From: Pararhizobium sp. IMCC21322
GTDB taxonomy: Bacteria > Pseudomonadota > Alphaproteobacteria > Rhizobiales > GCA-2746425
Assembly (NCBI RefSeq): GCF_030758295.1
Contig: NZ_CP132335.1
Coordinates: 2,828,412-2,892,411, forward strand
DNA: 64,000 bases
Direction: 5' to 3'
A program made the position numbers and the translations under genes. Within the stretch, counting starts at the first letter, position 1, and each line of letters opens with the position of its first letter. The notes beneath the pieces were generated by a model, which was not told the origin of the DNA, searched no databases, and saw nothing but the letters and a program-made list of their open reading frames with translations. Shown in pieces: positions 17,493-26,495 of the stretch.

Positions 17493-17597
17493 CAAATGAT
17501 CGCTTTTGATGCGCTGCCAAACCATGATGTCGTTCCAGTCACTAGAAACCATTACCAAGGCGGCTTCTGATCTGATCGCTAAGCTTCGAGGCACCCT

Positions 17598-18548
17598 ATG
17601 AGCTACACACCCGCAGAGATCCCAACTTTCTATTTTATCGGAGTCACAACGCAGTTCTCATCAATCATGAAGGTCTTTCCGAAATGGGCTGCCCATCTGG
17701 GTCTGGGTGAAGTGGAAATCAAAGGCATCGATTTCCCACCTCATGACAAACCACAAAACTACAGAGATGCAGTCGCGTTCATTAAATCCGACCCGCTCTC
17801 TTTGGGAGCGCTTGTGACAACTCACAAACTTGATCTGTATGCTGCGTGCAAGGACATGTTCGACAATGTCGATAATCATGCTGATCTGATGGCAGAAACA
17901 AGCTGTCTTTCAAAATTGAATGACAAGTTGATCTGTCACGCGAAAGATCCCATTTCGTCCGGCCTGTCTCTTGATGGCTTCCTTGCCGAAAATCATTTTT
18001 CCAAAACGGGCGCAGAGGTTTTTTCGATGGGGGCAGGCGGCTCTACCATCGCTTTGACATGGCATCTTACGCAGCCTTCCAGAGGAGCTGACCGGCCGTC
18101 CCGGATTGTGATTTCAAACAGGTCGCAACCGAGAGTGGATCACGTTCGTAGTATTCATGAACAACTGGGACACGGCATTCCTGTTGAATATGTTTTGGCG
18201 ACAAGTCCGGACCATAATGATGAAATTCTGCACGGTTTAAAGCCTGGAAGTCTGGTGATCAATGCGACAGGCCTTGGGAAAGACGCCCCCGGCTCACCTT
18301 TATCCAATGCTGCTCGGTTTCCCGAAAACTCCATTGTTTGGGATCTCAACTACCGTGGCGAATTGGTGTTTCTGGATCAGGCACGAGCCCAAGCATCCGC
18401 AAATCAAATATCAATTGAAGATGGGTGGTCGTATTTCATTCACGGGTGGACACAGGTCATTGGTGAAGTTTTTCATATTTCGATACCGACGTCAGGGCCT
18501 GAGTTTGATAAAATCGCTGAAATTGCCTCTGCAGCCAGTGGACGGTAG
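17598..18548 (+). CDS. Shikimate-dehydrogenase-like NAD(P) oxidoreductase, divergent
   Basis: 316 residues with the AroE architecture: substrate-binding N-terminal half and Rossmann C-terminal half. GALVTTHKLDLY carries the catalytic-lysine position (VTxHK), CHAKDPISSG matches the Asp region, FSMGAGGSTIALTWHL is the dinucleotide loop and INATGLGKD replaces NATPLGM. Sequence around the shikimate carboxylate site differs from real AroE, and the neighbours are sugar genes, so the substrate is probably a carbohydrate acid or keto-polyol rather than shikimate. ATG 17598 with GAGGCACC upstream. 105 bp after the isomerase. Confidence 0.75.
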   Translation: MSYTPAEIPTFYFIGVTTQFSSIMKVFPKWAAHLGLGEVEIKGIDFPPHDKPQNYRDAVAFIKSDPLSLGALVTTHKLDLYAACKDMFDNVDNHADLMAETSCLSKLNDKLICHAKDPISSGLSLDGFLAENHFSKTGAEVFSMGAGGSTIALTWHLTQPSRGADRPSRIVISNRSQPRVDHVRSIHEQLGHGIPVEYVLATSPDHNDEILHGLKPGSLVINATGLGKDAPGSPLSNAARFPENSIVWDLNYRGELVFLDQARAQASANQISIEDGWSYFIHGWTQVIGEVFHISIPTSGPEFDKIAEIASAASGR

Positions 18549-18634
18549 TCACGATCTTTTACTCCTGAAGTAATCGATGGTGAACATCTGAAACAAACCC
18601 TCTGGCCAAAACGCGCTCAAAGGACTGAAAGCCA

Positions 18635-19507
18635 ATGCGGATTGAGGAGAATATCTGCTGGCCAAGTCCCGGCTCTGCCGGGCTTGTCTGGCTTGGCCAG
18701 GCAGGATTCTGGATTGAAACAGGTCAGCACAGAATCCTGGTCGATCCCTATTTATCCGACAGCCTGGCACAAAAATACAAAGGGGAGCCAAATGAGCATC
18801 AACGGATGATGCCACCCCCGTGCAGAATTGAGGACGTACCGCGCCCGGATATCATCCTGATTACACATGCACATACAGATCACATGGATCCCGACACGCT
18901 GGCACCCCTATGCACACGATACCCTGACGTCCCATTTGTTGTGCCGATATCCAGGTTTGAAGAAGCACAAAGTCGGATCGGGAAGAGCGCGAAACTTATT
19001 GGCGTTGATGCAGATGAAACGATCACACCCATTGACGGACTGACCCTAACTGTCTTTCCCGCAGCCCACGAAGAACGCACATATGACGATAACGGGCGCG
19101 ATGTCTTTTTGGGTTTCGGGATTGAATCAGATGGTCTCAAGATACTTCATCCAGGCGATACCATTCCATTTCCGGGACTTTTCGAACGGATCAGCAAGTT
19201 TGCGCCAGATATCGCCCTGCTTCCTGTCAATGGCCGGGACAAGACAAGGTTGGCGCAAGGAATTCCCGGCAATATGAGCCTTGCGGAAGCAATTGAGCTT
19301 GGTCGGAACATAGCGGTCATCATCCCACACCACTGGGGTATGTTTTCCTTCAACACCATTGATCCGGAATTGATCGTAGTGGCAGCAAATGAATGCACAA
19401 CGTTACAGATTGTGCTTCCGGTTTGTGGCAAGTTGCTGCGCATACACCCGGCAGATGCAGAGAACCGGCTCAGGGTCTCCATGGAGGTTTCCAGGAGCAA
19501 GACGTGA
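18635..19507 (+). CDS. Metallo-beta-lactamase-fold hydrolase, UlaG-like lactonase
   Basis: Cytoplasmic hydrolase of the UlaG group; UlaG itself opens L-ascorbate 6-phosphate lactone. 290 residues. The metal-binding HAHTDHMD is at 78-85, AAHEER, HPGDT and IIPHHWGMF supply the other ligands, and VWLGQAGFWIETG starts the fold. ATG 18635 with AGGACTG upstream. Last gene of the + strand module, ending 20 bp from the convergent RpiR gene. A sugar-phosphate lactone made by the dehydrogenase upstream would be a natural substrate; inferred. Confidence 0.8.
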   Translation: MRIEENICWPSPGSAGLVWLGQAGFWIETGQHRILVDPYLSDSLAQKYKGEPNEHQRMMPPPCRIEDVPRPDIILITHAHTDHMDPDTLAPLCTRYPDVPFVVPISRFEEAQSRIGKSAKLIGVDADETITPIDGLTLTVFPAAHEERTYDDNGRDVFLGFGIESDGLKILHPGDTIPFPGLFERISKFAPDIALLPVNGRDKTRLAQGIPGNMSLAEAIELGRNIAVIIPHHWGMFSFNTIDPELIVVAANECTTLQIVLPVCGKLLRIHPADAENRLRVSMEVSRSKT

Positions 19508-19527
19508 GCAATGGATCCGCTGCGGTT

Positions 19528-20391
19528 TTACAAAGTGTCGGTTGATCGGACATCAGCGAGAAACCGCTTCATGTCGGCTATGCGCAGCCTGTGATCGGGC
19601 GACTTCTTGAGCGCAACAATCGTTGATAGAATATCGACAATGACCAAGGCAGCCACGCGCGAAATTTGCGGTGTGTACTGATCTGTGTTTTCGAGTGTTT
19701 CGACAAGTAATCCGACATTACAAAATCGCAGCAATGGGCTGTTCGATCCGGTAATTCCAATTGTCTTTGCACCGTGTGCGCTGGCCGCCCGCATGGTTTG
19801 AGCGACCTCTTTGGTTGAGCCAGAGTTTGATATGGCAACCAAAACATCGCCGTCCCTCATCATGGAAGCGGCTATCAGCATCTGATGTGCATCGACTATT
19901 GCACTGCACGGAACGCCAAAAAGAGGGAATTTCTGCTGGGCATCCATAGCGACGATGGAGGACGCGCCCAAACCTATAAAGTGTATGTTTTTTGCATTGT
20001 GGAGAATGTCCACAGCTGCATCCAACGCCTTCAGATCCAGCCTGCTGCGCACCCAATCCAAACTCGTGAGATTGAAATCAAAGATCTTTCCCACGACCGT
20101 TTCAACATCGTCATCATCAGAGATCTCAGCTTGTGACGTGGACAAACCAAAAGCCAGAGATCGCGCCAGCTTGATTTTCATATCCTGAAATCCATCACAT
20201 CCGATGGCATTGCAGAACCGTATCACGGTGGGCTCGCTGACGTCAGCCAATTTCGCCAGATCAGCGAGTTTCAACTCAGTCGCGCTGTTCGGATCTTCCA
20301 GAATTTTTGCCGCAACTTTCCGGTCCGATTTGCGAAGTCTATCCAATGAGCGGGAGATGTGTTCCAGAAGGTTTGGCGAACCACTAATCAA
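19528..20391 (-). CDS. RpiR-family transcriptional regulator (HTH + SIS)
   Basis: DNA-binding repressor/activator with a phosphosugar-sensing SIS domain. 287 residues: N-terminal RpiR HTH (LADLAKLADVSEPTVIRFCNAIGCDGFQDM cut here into its parts: LADLAKLADVSEPT and VIRFCNAIGCDGF, about residues 40-72) and C-terminal SIS fold (FIGLGASSIVAMDAQQKF, AISNSGSTKEVAQTM). Start is TTG 20391 with GGGAG seven bases upstream; no in-frame ATG precedes it. Convergent with the lactonase gene and probably the regulator of the 15120-19507 genes through the GTAGT/ACTAC palindromes. Confidence 0.9.
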   Translation of the reverse strand: MISGSPNLLEHISRSLDRLRKSDRKVAAKILEDPNSATELKLADLAKLADVSEPTVIRFCNAIGCDGFQDMKIKLARSLAFGLSTSQAEISDDDDVETVVGKIFDFNLTSLDWVRSRLDLKALDAAVDILHNAKNIHFIGLGASSIVAMDAQQKFPLFGVPCSAIVDAHQMLIAASMMRDGDVLVAISNSGSTKEVAQTMRAASAHGAKTIGITGSNSPLLRFCNVGLLVETLENTDQYTPQISRVAALVIVDILSTIVALKKSPDHRLRIADMKRFLADVRSTDTL

Positions 20392-20408
20392 AATCGGCTC
20401 CCTTCATG

Positions 20409-20429
20409 GTTTCGTATATACACCGAAAC
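20409..20429. promoter_or_regulatory. Inverted repeat upstream of the RpiR gene
   Basis: GTTTCG and CGAAAC separated by nine A+T-rich bases, 18 bp upstream of the RpiR start. Candidate promoter-overlapping operator; the arms do not match the GTAGT/ACTAC sites, so another regulator or chance is possible. The rest of 20392-20619 shows nothing clear. Confidence 0.35.
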
Positions 20430-20619
20430 AATCACCATATTGGTCTGGAACTGTCAAAACAAAACAGGGTGCAATTTATGACGTTTCTTTTCCAATAGTC
20501 CAAAGTTCCAACGTACTCAAAACCAGCTTGCCTGATTTTGTATGCGCATTTCTATGGACTGAGGCGTTGAGCCCGATGCCAACAGTTTTATCATGGTAAA
20601 TGTGGTGCGGTAATCAGGG

Positions 20620-21423
20620 TTATTCGAGAGTTGTTCCATATGGCACGATAGTGGAAACGGACTGAAGAAATTCGGGCGTGCCACAGGCAAAACGAAGCTT
20701 GGATGTCAGATCTGTCTTGGTCCAGTCAACAGTGCTGTGAATGCCAATTTGCTCAAGAATCGGCAAAGCCGCCATCAAATCCCAGGTCGACTCGCCAATG
20801 CCGAGATACCCGTCGACCTGCCCAAGCGCCACCTCAATCAACGACACAGTGGCCGAGCCACAGCAACGGAACGACATGCGCGCGTCTTCCAGCACATAAC
20901 GGAGTGTTTGCAGCCGTTGTTCAACTGCAATCGTCGGATGAAAGCCAACGCCACATGCAGCGCGGTGTTCGTTCAGCCCGGCTCGCTGCTCCATCACGGC
21001 ACCGTTGAGCGTGCTGGGGTATCCAACGCCGCCAATCAATGTCTGAGACCGAACAGGCACGTGTATGACGCCGAAGGTGGGGCAATAATTCTCATAAAGA
21101 CCAATAGAAACGGCCCACTGATCGCCTCCGCGAACAAAGTTGAATGTGCCATCAATGGGATCTACCACCCAGACGCGGCCCGTTGTGCCCTGACGCGCGG
21201 CTCCCTCTTCGCCGAATATGCCATCGTCGGGGAAAGCCTGCCCAAGACGCTCGGTCAAAAAGCGTTCTACCTCCTGGTCTGCAGCGGTTACCAGGTCGAG
21301 ATGGCCCTTGGATTCAACGGGTACCGTTGCCAGTGTCTCGAAATGGGACATTGCAATGGCCCCCGCCTCGCGAGCCAGAGTTTCAACGATCGTGGCGTTA
21401 TCTTGCACAGAAGTTTGGGTCAA
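20620..21423 (-). CDS. Inositol-monophosphatase-family phosphatase
   Basis: Mg-dependent phosphomonoesterase, 267 residues. Metal-site motifs: GEE at 71-73, DPIDGTFNF at 88-96 and the C-terminal WDLMAALPILEQ. Start is TTG 21423, overlapping the stop of the phosphodiesterase gene (TTGA), so it is translationally coupled. Last gene of a seven-gene operon that begins with the DeoR regulator. Likely removes phosphate from the imported and cleaved compound (glycerol phosphate, inositol phosphate or similar); other IMPase-family activities such as histidinol phosphatase fit the context less well. Confidence 0.85.
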   Translation of the reverse strand: MTQTSVQDNATIVETLAREAGAIAMSHFETLATVPVESKGHLDLVTAADQEVERFLTERLGQAFPDDGIFGEEGAARQGTTGRVWVVDPIDGTFNFVRGGDQWAVSIGLYENYCPTFGVIHVPVRSQTLIGGVGYPSTLNGAVMEQRAGLNEHRAACGVGFHPTIAVEQRLQTLRYVLEDARMSFRCCGSATVSLIEVALGQVDGYLGIGESTWDLMAALPILEQIGIHSTVDWTKTDLTSKLRFACGTPEFLQSVSTIVPYGTTLE

Positions 21424-22199
21424 AGTTCAACATACCTTGTGTGAATGGAAACGTTTTTTTCATCCGATATCCGATGAATGAAGTAGGCGTAGGGCTCGTT
21501 TACTGTTGTGGGCTCGGGCTCGGCAGGATCAAGCGTCAACGCGTGCTGGAAAGCAGGGCCACCACTAACCGCGCAGAAAATGCCATTCCACAGCGTTTGA
21601 AACGGTCGATGAATATGCCCTGAAAGGATGCGAATTGGCCCTTGATGGGCCACGACCATGCGTTCAAACGCGTCGCGCCCGTCCTGCAAGGCCATGTGAT
21701 CAAGCGGAACCATGGTTGAAGGAAATGCGGGGTGGTGCATCAAAATCAGAGTCAGTTCACTAGAGGGTGCAGCCAGTCTTCCCTCAAGCCAGGAAAGCTG
21801 TGTCGGACTGAGCGCGCCCTGGACCTGGCCGTCCAACAGCGTATCGAGGGCGAGGATACGAATGTCTTTGAAGCGGGCTTCGTAGTTCAGAAAGGGGCCC
21901 GGTTCAAAGGGCAGCTTGTCCTTGAACATGGCGCGAAGGCCAGCGCGTTTGTCGTGGTTGCCAGGAACAACGAACATCGGAACATCGATCGGCGCCAGAA
22001 TGTCGGCCAAAAGCGCATAATCTTCACTGGACCCGCCATCAGTCAGGTCGCCCGTGAACATGATTGCCTCGATCTTCGGCGTGAACGCAGCAATATCAGC
22101 GATGACCTTGCGCGCGGCATCAGCCGCATCCGCGCGAACGACTGTTGTTTCCGCAGCATTCGCGAAGACATGGAAATCCGAGATATGTGCGATGAGCAT
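21420..22199 (-). CDS. Class III metallophosphodiesterase (GpdQ/CpdA-like)
   Basis: Two-metal calcineurin-like phosphodiesterase of 259 residues. All metal motifs are present: D8-x-H10 (ISDFH), GDLTD with D51, GNHD with N81 and H82, LMHHPAF and GHIHRP. The family hydrolyses glycerophosphodiesters or cyclic nucleotides; placed behind a Ugp-type importer and ahead of an IMPase-type phosphatase, glycerophosphodiester hydrolysis is the better guess. ATG 22199, 52 bp after the second permease. Confidence 0.85.
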   Translation of the reverse strand: MLIAHISDFHVFANAAETTVVRADAADAARKVIADIAAFTPKIEAIMFTGDLTDGGSSEDYALLADILAPIDVPMFVVPGNHDKRAGLRAMFKDKLPFEPGPFLNYEARFKDIRILALDTLLDGQVQGALSPTQLSWLEGRLAAPSSELTLILMHHPAFPSTMVPLDHMALQDGRDAFERMVVAHQGPIRILSGHIHRPFQTLWNGIFCAVSGGPAFQHALTLDPAEPEPTTVNEPYAYFIHRISDEKNVSIHTRYVEL

Positions 22200-22251
22200 A
22201 CCGTGATCCTGATTGTTTGTTTATGCGCGCCACAAGCGGTGCATAGGACGC

Positions 22252-23064
22252 CTATTTGATGCCTGCACGCATGAAATTAGCCACGAATTGGCGTTGGAAG
22301 ATTATGAACGCAATGATCAATGGCGCGGTCGTCATAAGCGTGGCCGCATTGACCAGTGACCATTCGACACCACTATCCACGGTCGCGAAAACGCTCAGTC
22401 CGACCGTCAGAGGCCGCACTTCGGGCGAATTCGTGACAATCAGCGGCCAGAGAAAATTGTTCCAGTGAAAACTGATCGAAACCAGAGAATAGGCAAGATA
22501 AATTGGCCAGGCCAAGGGAACGTAGATATTCCACAGCACTCGCCAGGCTCCAGCGCCTTCGATCTGGGCAGCTTCGTCCAGAGATTTCGGCACGGTGAGA
22601 AACGTTTGTCGCAGCAGAAATATGCCGAACGCTGACGTCAAGTAGGGCAGGGCGATACCGATGATTGTGTCGGTCAGTCCGACGCGCGACAATGTCAGAT
22701 AGTTTTCGACGATCAGGATTTCAGGTGAGATCAGCAGCTGAACCATGATCAGGGCAAACAGAAAGCCAGCCCATCTGAATTTATAGCGCACGAAGGCGTA
22801 CGCGACGAGCGTACACAGAACCAGATTGGCGATAAGAATGATGGTGATCAGGATCAGCGTATTGAAGAAATATACTGAAAAAGGTGCTGCCTGCCAGGCC
22901 TCCAGGAAATTCGCGATGGTCCATGGCGCATCCCACTGAAAATTAGCTGAGTATTTTTCATCATGAAACGCTGTCCAGACAGAATAAATGAAAGGCAGCG
23001 CCCAGAGCGCAGCGATGACTGCCGCAAATGTCGACAGCAGGATTTTGTTCAAACCATTGCTCAT
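22252..23064 (-). CDS. ABC importer permease, UgpE/MalG type
   Basis: Second inner-membrane subunit of a carbohydrate-class-1 importer, 270 residues, six hydrophobic segments. The EAA loop that docks the ATPase is EAAQIEGAGAWRVLWNIYVPL (read as EAAQIEGAGAWRVLW then NIYVPL), around residues 174-194. ATG overlaps the stop of the first permease (ATGA). Same operon as the regulator, ATPase and binding protein upstream. Confidence 0.92.
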   Translation of the reverse strand: MSNGLNKILLSTFAAVIAALWALPFIYSVWTAFHDEKYSANFQWDAPWTIANFLEAWQAAPFSVYFFNTLILITIILIANLVLCTLVAYAFVRYKFRWAGFLFALIMVQLLISPEILIVENYLTLSRVGLTDTIIGIALPYLTSAFGIFLLRQTFLTVPKSLDEAAQIEGAGAWRVLWNIYVPLAWPIYLAYSLVSISFHWNNFLWPLIVTNSPEVRPLTVGLSVFATVDSGVEWSLVNAATLMTTAPLIIAFIIFQRQFVANFMRAGIK

Positions 23065-23936
23065 TGATAATGCGCCTTCCTGTTCAAAACCCAGAATTGG
23101 AAGATAGCTAGAATTCCAAGCATGATGACCATCAACACCGTCAAAGTGGCGCCATAAGCAAAGTCTCTTTGGCGGAATGTGACTTCGTAAATGTAGTAGA
23201 GCAGCAGCGCGCTTGAGTTGTTGGGGCCGCCCTCTGTCATGACAATGACGTGGTCGACAAGACGGAAGGCATTGATGAGCGCATTGACCGCTACGAAAAT
23301 CGTTGTAGGGCGGAGCAGAGGCAGGACAACATCTATGAAAATCCGGACGGAACCAGCGCCTTCAAGTTTTGCCGCGTCCTTCAGGTTTGTGGGTACTGAC
23401 TGCAAAGCTGCCAGATAGAATATCATGAACAGGCCTGCCTCTTTCCAGACAGCCACAAACATCATCGAGGCCAAAGACGTTTCGGTGCTGCCGAGAAAAT
23501 TGATAGACGGCAATCCGAAGATACCCAGTATCTGGGATGCAAGCCCGATACCCGGCGCGTAGAAGAACAGCCAGATGTTTGCGACAGCAATCATTGGCAA
23601 CATGGTTGGCATGAAGAATGACAAGCGCATCAGTGTTGTACCGGGGAGCCTTGAATTTACCAGCAACGCCATCCCGATCGCCAAGCCAATTGCCAGCGGT
23701 ATCGTTCCCAGCGCATAGATCGTGCTGTTCACAAGCACTTGTGCAAGCCTGTCGTCTTCAAAAAGTGCCTGATAGTTCTCAGCCCCGACGAAACGCGACG
23801 GACGGCGCGAACTGGCGTTGTTCCAAAATGAATTGATCAGGGCCTGAATGGCGGGATAATGCGTGAACGCCACCAGCAGGGAGCACGGAACGCCCAGCAT
23901 GATGATTGCCAGCCCTATGGGCAGTCGTTTATTCAT
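23061..23936 (-). CDS. ABC importer permease, UgpA/MalF type
   Basis: First inner-membrane subunit of the importer, 291 residues with six membrane segments; the ATPase-docking loop is KDAAKLEGAGSVRIF, about residues 183-197. ATG 23936 lies 156 bp after the binding-protein stop, and that gap contains a 10-bp hairpin, so permease expression is probably lower than that of the binding protein. Confidence 0.92.
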   Translation of the reverse strand: MNKRLPIGLAIIMLGVPCSLLVAFTHYPAIQALINSFWNNASSRRPSRFVGAENYQALFEDDRLAQVLVNSTIYALGTIPLAIGLAIGMALLVNSRLPGTTLMRLSFFMPTMLPMIAVANIWLFFYAPGIGLASQILGIFGLPSINFLGSTETSLASMMFVAVWKEAGLFMIFYLAALQSVPTNLKDAAKLEGAGSVRIFIDVVLPLLRPTTIFVAVNALINAFRLVDHVIVMTEGGPNNSSALLLYYIYEVTFRQRDFAYGATLTVLMVIMLGILAIFQFWVLNRKAHYQ

Positions 23937-24042
23937 GATGCGCCGCCTGGTGCAGATTTCATGATTGTTGAGTCATTCTCAAATGGTTCAATAATCATAA
24001 AACATGCCCCGGATTCCTAATAAGTTACATGATGAAAGAAAT

Positions 24043-24071
24043 GCTCCGCGCACGCTTCATATGCGCGGAGC
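24043..24071 (-). terminator. Intercistronic hairpin between binding protein and permease genes
   Basis: Stem GCTCCGCGCA / TGCGCGGAGC (10 bp, 9-base loop) followed on the minus strand by ATTTCTTTC. Placed directly after the binding-protein gene, it likely trims readthrough and protects the upstream mRNA rather than ending the operon. Confidence 0.7.
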
Positions 24072-24092
24072 CTGTTTCGTCAGATGTCAGCC

Positions 24093-25379
24093 TTACTGAT
24101 ATTCGCCAAGCACCTTGTCGGCGCCCTCTTGAGCCTCTGCCAGAGCGGCCGCTGGTTCAGCGTTGCCAGTGACGGCACTCTCGATTGCGTCGACCAGATA
24201 TTGCGTCACCTTGGCGCGCTGGAAGGTTGCGAACTCACGTTCGGCATATGCAAGTTGGTCCAACGCGACCAGCGCCTGTGGCAAGCGTTCGGTGTATGCC
24301 TTCATCGCTGGCGTTTCCCAAGTGTCAGGACGCGGGGCTACATAGCCAGTTGCGATGCTCCAGCGAGCTGCACTTTCGGGCGATGTCATGAAACGGATAA
24401 AGTCCATTGCCGCTTCGCGCTCCTCATCTGTTGTTTCCTTGAAGATGTAAAAATTACCGCCGCCGATTGGTGCGCCGGGCCCATCTCCACCTGGAAGAAA
24501 GCCAACACCCCAGTCAAACTCAGCGTTTTCCTCAATGAAGGCCAAATTACCGGTCGACGTCCACATGGAGGCCGTCTGCCCTTCGAGGAACGCTTTTGGT
24601 GTGTCACCCCAGGTGATGCCGCCCGGTGCCATGACTTCCTGCTTCGCCAACTCCAGCAGGAATTCCAGCGAAGCGACTGTTGCAGGTGTGTTGATGCGGG
24701 CTTCTGTTCCTGTCTCTGTCGTCAGAACATCACCTTTGGATACTACCAAACCGCCAAAGAGCCATGCGCCACCAAGACCCAACGTTGGAATGCGTGTGCC
24801 CCAGCGGGTCACGTTTCCGTTGTCGTCCTTGACTGTCAGTGCCTTGCCAGCCTCAATCATCTCATCCCATGTGGCAGGCGGTGCCTCGGGGTCCAGACCG
24901 GCTTCGCGGAACGCATCTTTATTATAGTAAAACACGGGTGTTGAGCGCTGAAACGGGATTGCGTAGGTCTTGCCCTCGAACTGGGCATCCTTCATGAAAC
25001 CCGGGTAGAAACCGGCCATCCATTCCTTGTCTGCGTCCGACGTCGCAACATCGGAAATTGGAAGGATCACATCCTCTTCGATCAGCGTGAAAAGATCGAT
25101 GGAAAGCAATACGGCAACCTGTGGCGGTTGTCCTGCATTTGCGGCGGTCAATGCTTTGGTCGTCGTCTCTTCATAATTGCCCGCGTAAACCGCCTTCACT
25201 GTGTGCTGGGGATTCTTCGCTGCCCATTCGTCGGTCAATTCCTGAATGGTTGCAACCGCAGGCGCGTTTACGCCAACTGGAAAGTAGAATTCAAGATCGG
25301 CTGCAAAAAGAGCTGTAGAGCTAACCCCCATAAGGCCAGCGATGCCGAACGTTATTGCATGGGAATTCCGGAGTTTCAT
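24093..25379 (-). CDS. ABC importer substrate-binding protein, UgpB-like
   Basis: Periplasmic receptor, 428 residues, with a Sec signal peptide ending around ALFAADLEF. Family features of the glycerol-3-phosphate-binding UgpB group: YAGNYEETTTKALTAANAG near the start and PFQRSTPVFYYNKDAFREAG (a substrate-contact region), then PPATWDEMIEAGKAL. Start ATG 25379 with GAGGAAAC upstream. Order regulator-ATPase-receptor-permease-permease-phosphodiesterase-phosphatase suggests the ligand is glycerol 3-phosphate, a glycerophosphodiester or a related phosphate ester. Confidence 0.9.
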   Translation of the reverse strand: MKLRNSHAITFGIAGLMGVSSTALFAADLEFYFPVGVNAPAVATIQELTDEWAAKNPQHTVKAVYAGNYEETTTKALTAANAGQPPQVAVLLSIDLFTLIEEDVILPISDVATSDADKEWMAGFYPGFMKDAQFEGKTYAIPFQRSTPVFYYNKDAFREAGLDPEAPPATWDEMIEAGKALTVKDDNGNVTRWGTRIPTLGLGGAWLFGGLVVSKGDVLTTETGTEARINTPATVASLEFLLELAKQEVMAPGGITWGDTPKAFLEGQTASMWTSTGNLAFIEENAEFDWGVGFLPGGDGPGAPIGGGNFYIFKETTDEEREAAMDFIRFMTSPESAARWSIATGYVAPRPDTWETPAMKAYTERLPQALVALDQLAYAEREFATFQRAKVTQYLVDAIESAVTGNAEPAAALAEAQEGADKVLGEYQ

Positions 25380-25430
25380 TGTTGTTTCCTCTTCTTTTTC
25401 TGAATCGTCGGCGGTTTGTCCACCGATCTT

Positions 25431-26495
25431 TTATGTTTCGAACGGGACACGTCTCCCGGTAGATTTTGAAAACAGATGCGTTGCCGATCTGTCCCAACCC
25501 ACAACGATTTCTGTGCCCTGTGCCGGCACGTCTTCGCCTGTATGTGATAAAATGAACTTTGACCCGGATGGTGAAACCAGATGGACAAGGAACACGCTGC
25601 CTTCATATTCAACGCTTGCGACCCGGCAGGTGGCAGAAAAGTCCAGGTCCTGTCCCGGAAAAATCAGGCTCTCCGGCCGCACACCGATAAGAAAGTCGGA
25701 TGGATTTGCAGAGGTTGTTGTCACAAATTCTGGGGGCATAGTGACGTCTGGCGCCTTTAACAGGTTCATCGGCGGCGTTCCGATGAAACCGGCGGCAAAA
25801 ACCGAGGCAGGATTGTCATAAAGCTCTTTTGGCGTGCCAATTTGTTCCGCCCGTCCTGAATTCATCAAGACCACGGTATCGGACATCGACAATGCTTCGC
25901 TTTGATCGTGGGTCACATAGACAATTGTGATCCCCAGTTCCTTGTTCAGCGCCCTGATCTCGCTACGAATTTCCGTACGCAGCTTTGCATCCAGGTTCGA
26001 AAGTGGCTCGTCCATGAGCACCAGGGGGCGTTCTGAAACCAGAACGCGCGCAAGCGCAACTCGCTGCTGTTGGCCTCCAGAGAGCTGTGCCGGCTTGCGG
26101 TCCAGAAGCGGGCCAAGCGCCATAAGGTCGGCCACGCGATCAACCGACTTTTCTCGGACCTGCTTCGCGACCTTTCGAACTTTGAGACCGTAGGCGATGT
26201 TATCGGCCACGGTCATATGCGGAAATAACGCGTAGTTCTGAAAGACCATTCCGATGTTTCGTTGATCTGCCGGAAGGCGCGATACGTCTTTCCCGTCGAT
26301 CAGGATTTTGCCATCGCTCATCTCATCAAGACCGGAAATCAATCGCAATGCTGTGCTTTTGCCGCACCCTGACGGGCCGAGGAGAGTCAGGAACCCACCT
26401 GGTGCAATCTGAAAATCGATGCCCGTAAGAACTTCGATGTGGCCCCAGTGCTTCCGCAAATTCTGGACATTCAATGAAACGCCGGTGTTTGTCAT
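25431..26495 (-). CDS. ABC importer ATP-binding protein, UgpC/MalK type
   Basis: 354-residue ATPase of the CUT1 class. Walker [10 protein letters not shown], signature [13 protein letters not shown], Walker [16 protein letters not shown]-loop YVTHDQSEA, then a C-terminal TOBE/MalK regulatory domain ([18 protein letters not shown]). ATG overlaps the DeoR stop (ATGA). 51 bp separate it from the receptor gene. Confidence 0.93.
   Translation of the reverse strand: MTNTGVSLNVQNLRKHWGHIEVLTGIDFQIAPGGFLTLLGPSGCGKSTALRLISGLDEMSDGKILIDGKDVSRLPADQRNIGMVFQNYALFPHMTVADNIAYGLKVRKVAKQVREKSVDRVADLMALGPLLDRKPAQLSGGQQQRVALARVLVSERPLVLMDEPLSNLDAKLRTEIRSEIRALNKELGITIVYVTHDQSEALSMSDTVVLMNSGRAEQIGTPKELYDNPASVFAAGFIGTPPMNLLKAPDVTMPPEFVTTTSANPSDFLIGVRPESLIFPGQDLDFSATCRVASVEYEGSVFLVHLVSPSGSKFILSHTGEDVPAQGTEIVVGWDRSATHLFSKSTGRRVPFET

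Noticed and set aside
17509-17601. 30-codon frame overlapping the AroE-like start by 4 bp
   Set aside because: No ribosome site; the overlap looks accidental, unlike the 16621-16716 leader.
24084-24944. 286-codon frame antisense to the UgpB-like gene
   Set aside because: Opposite a well-supported gene, cysteine- and tryptophan-rich nonsense.
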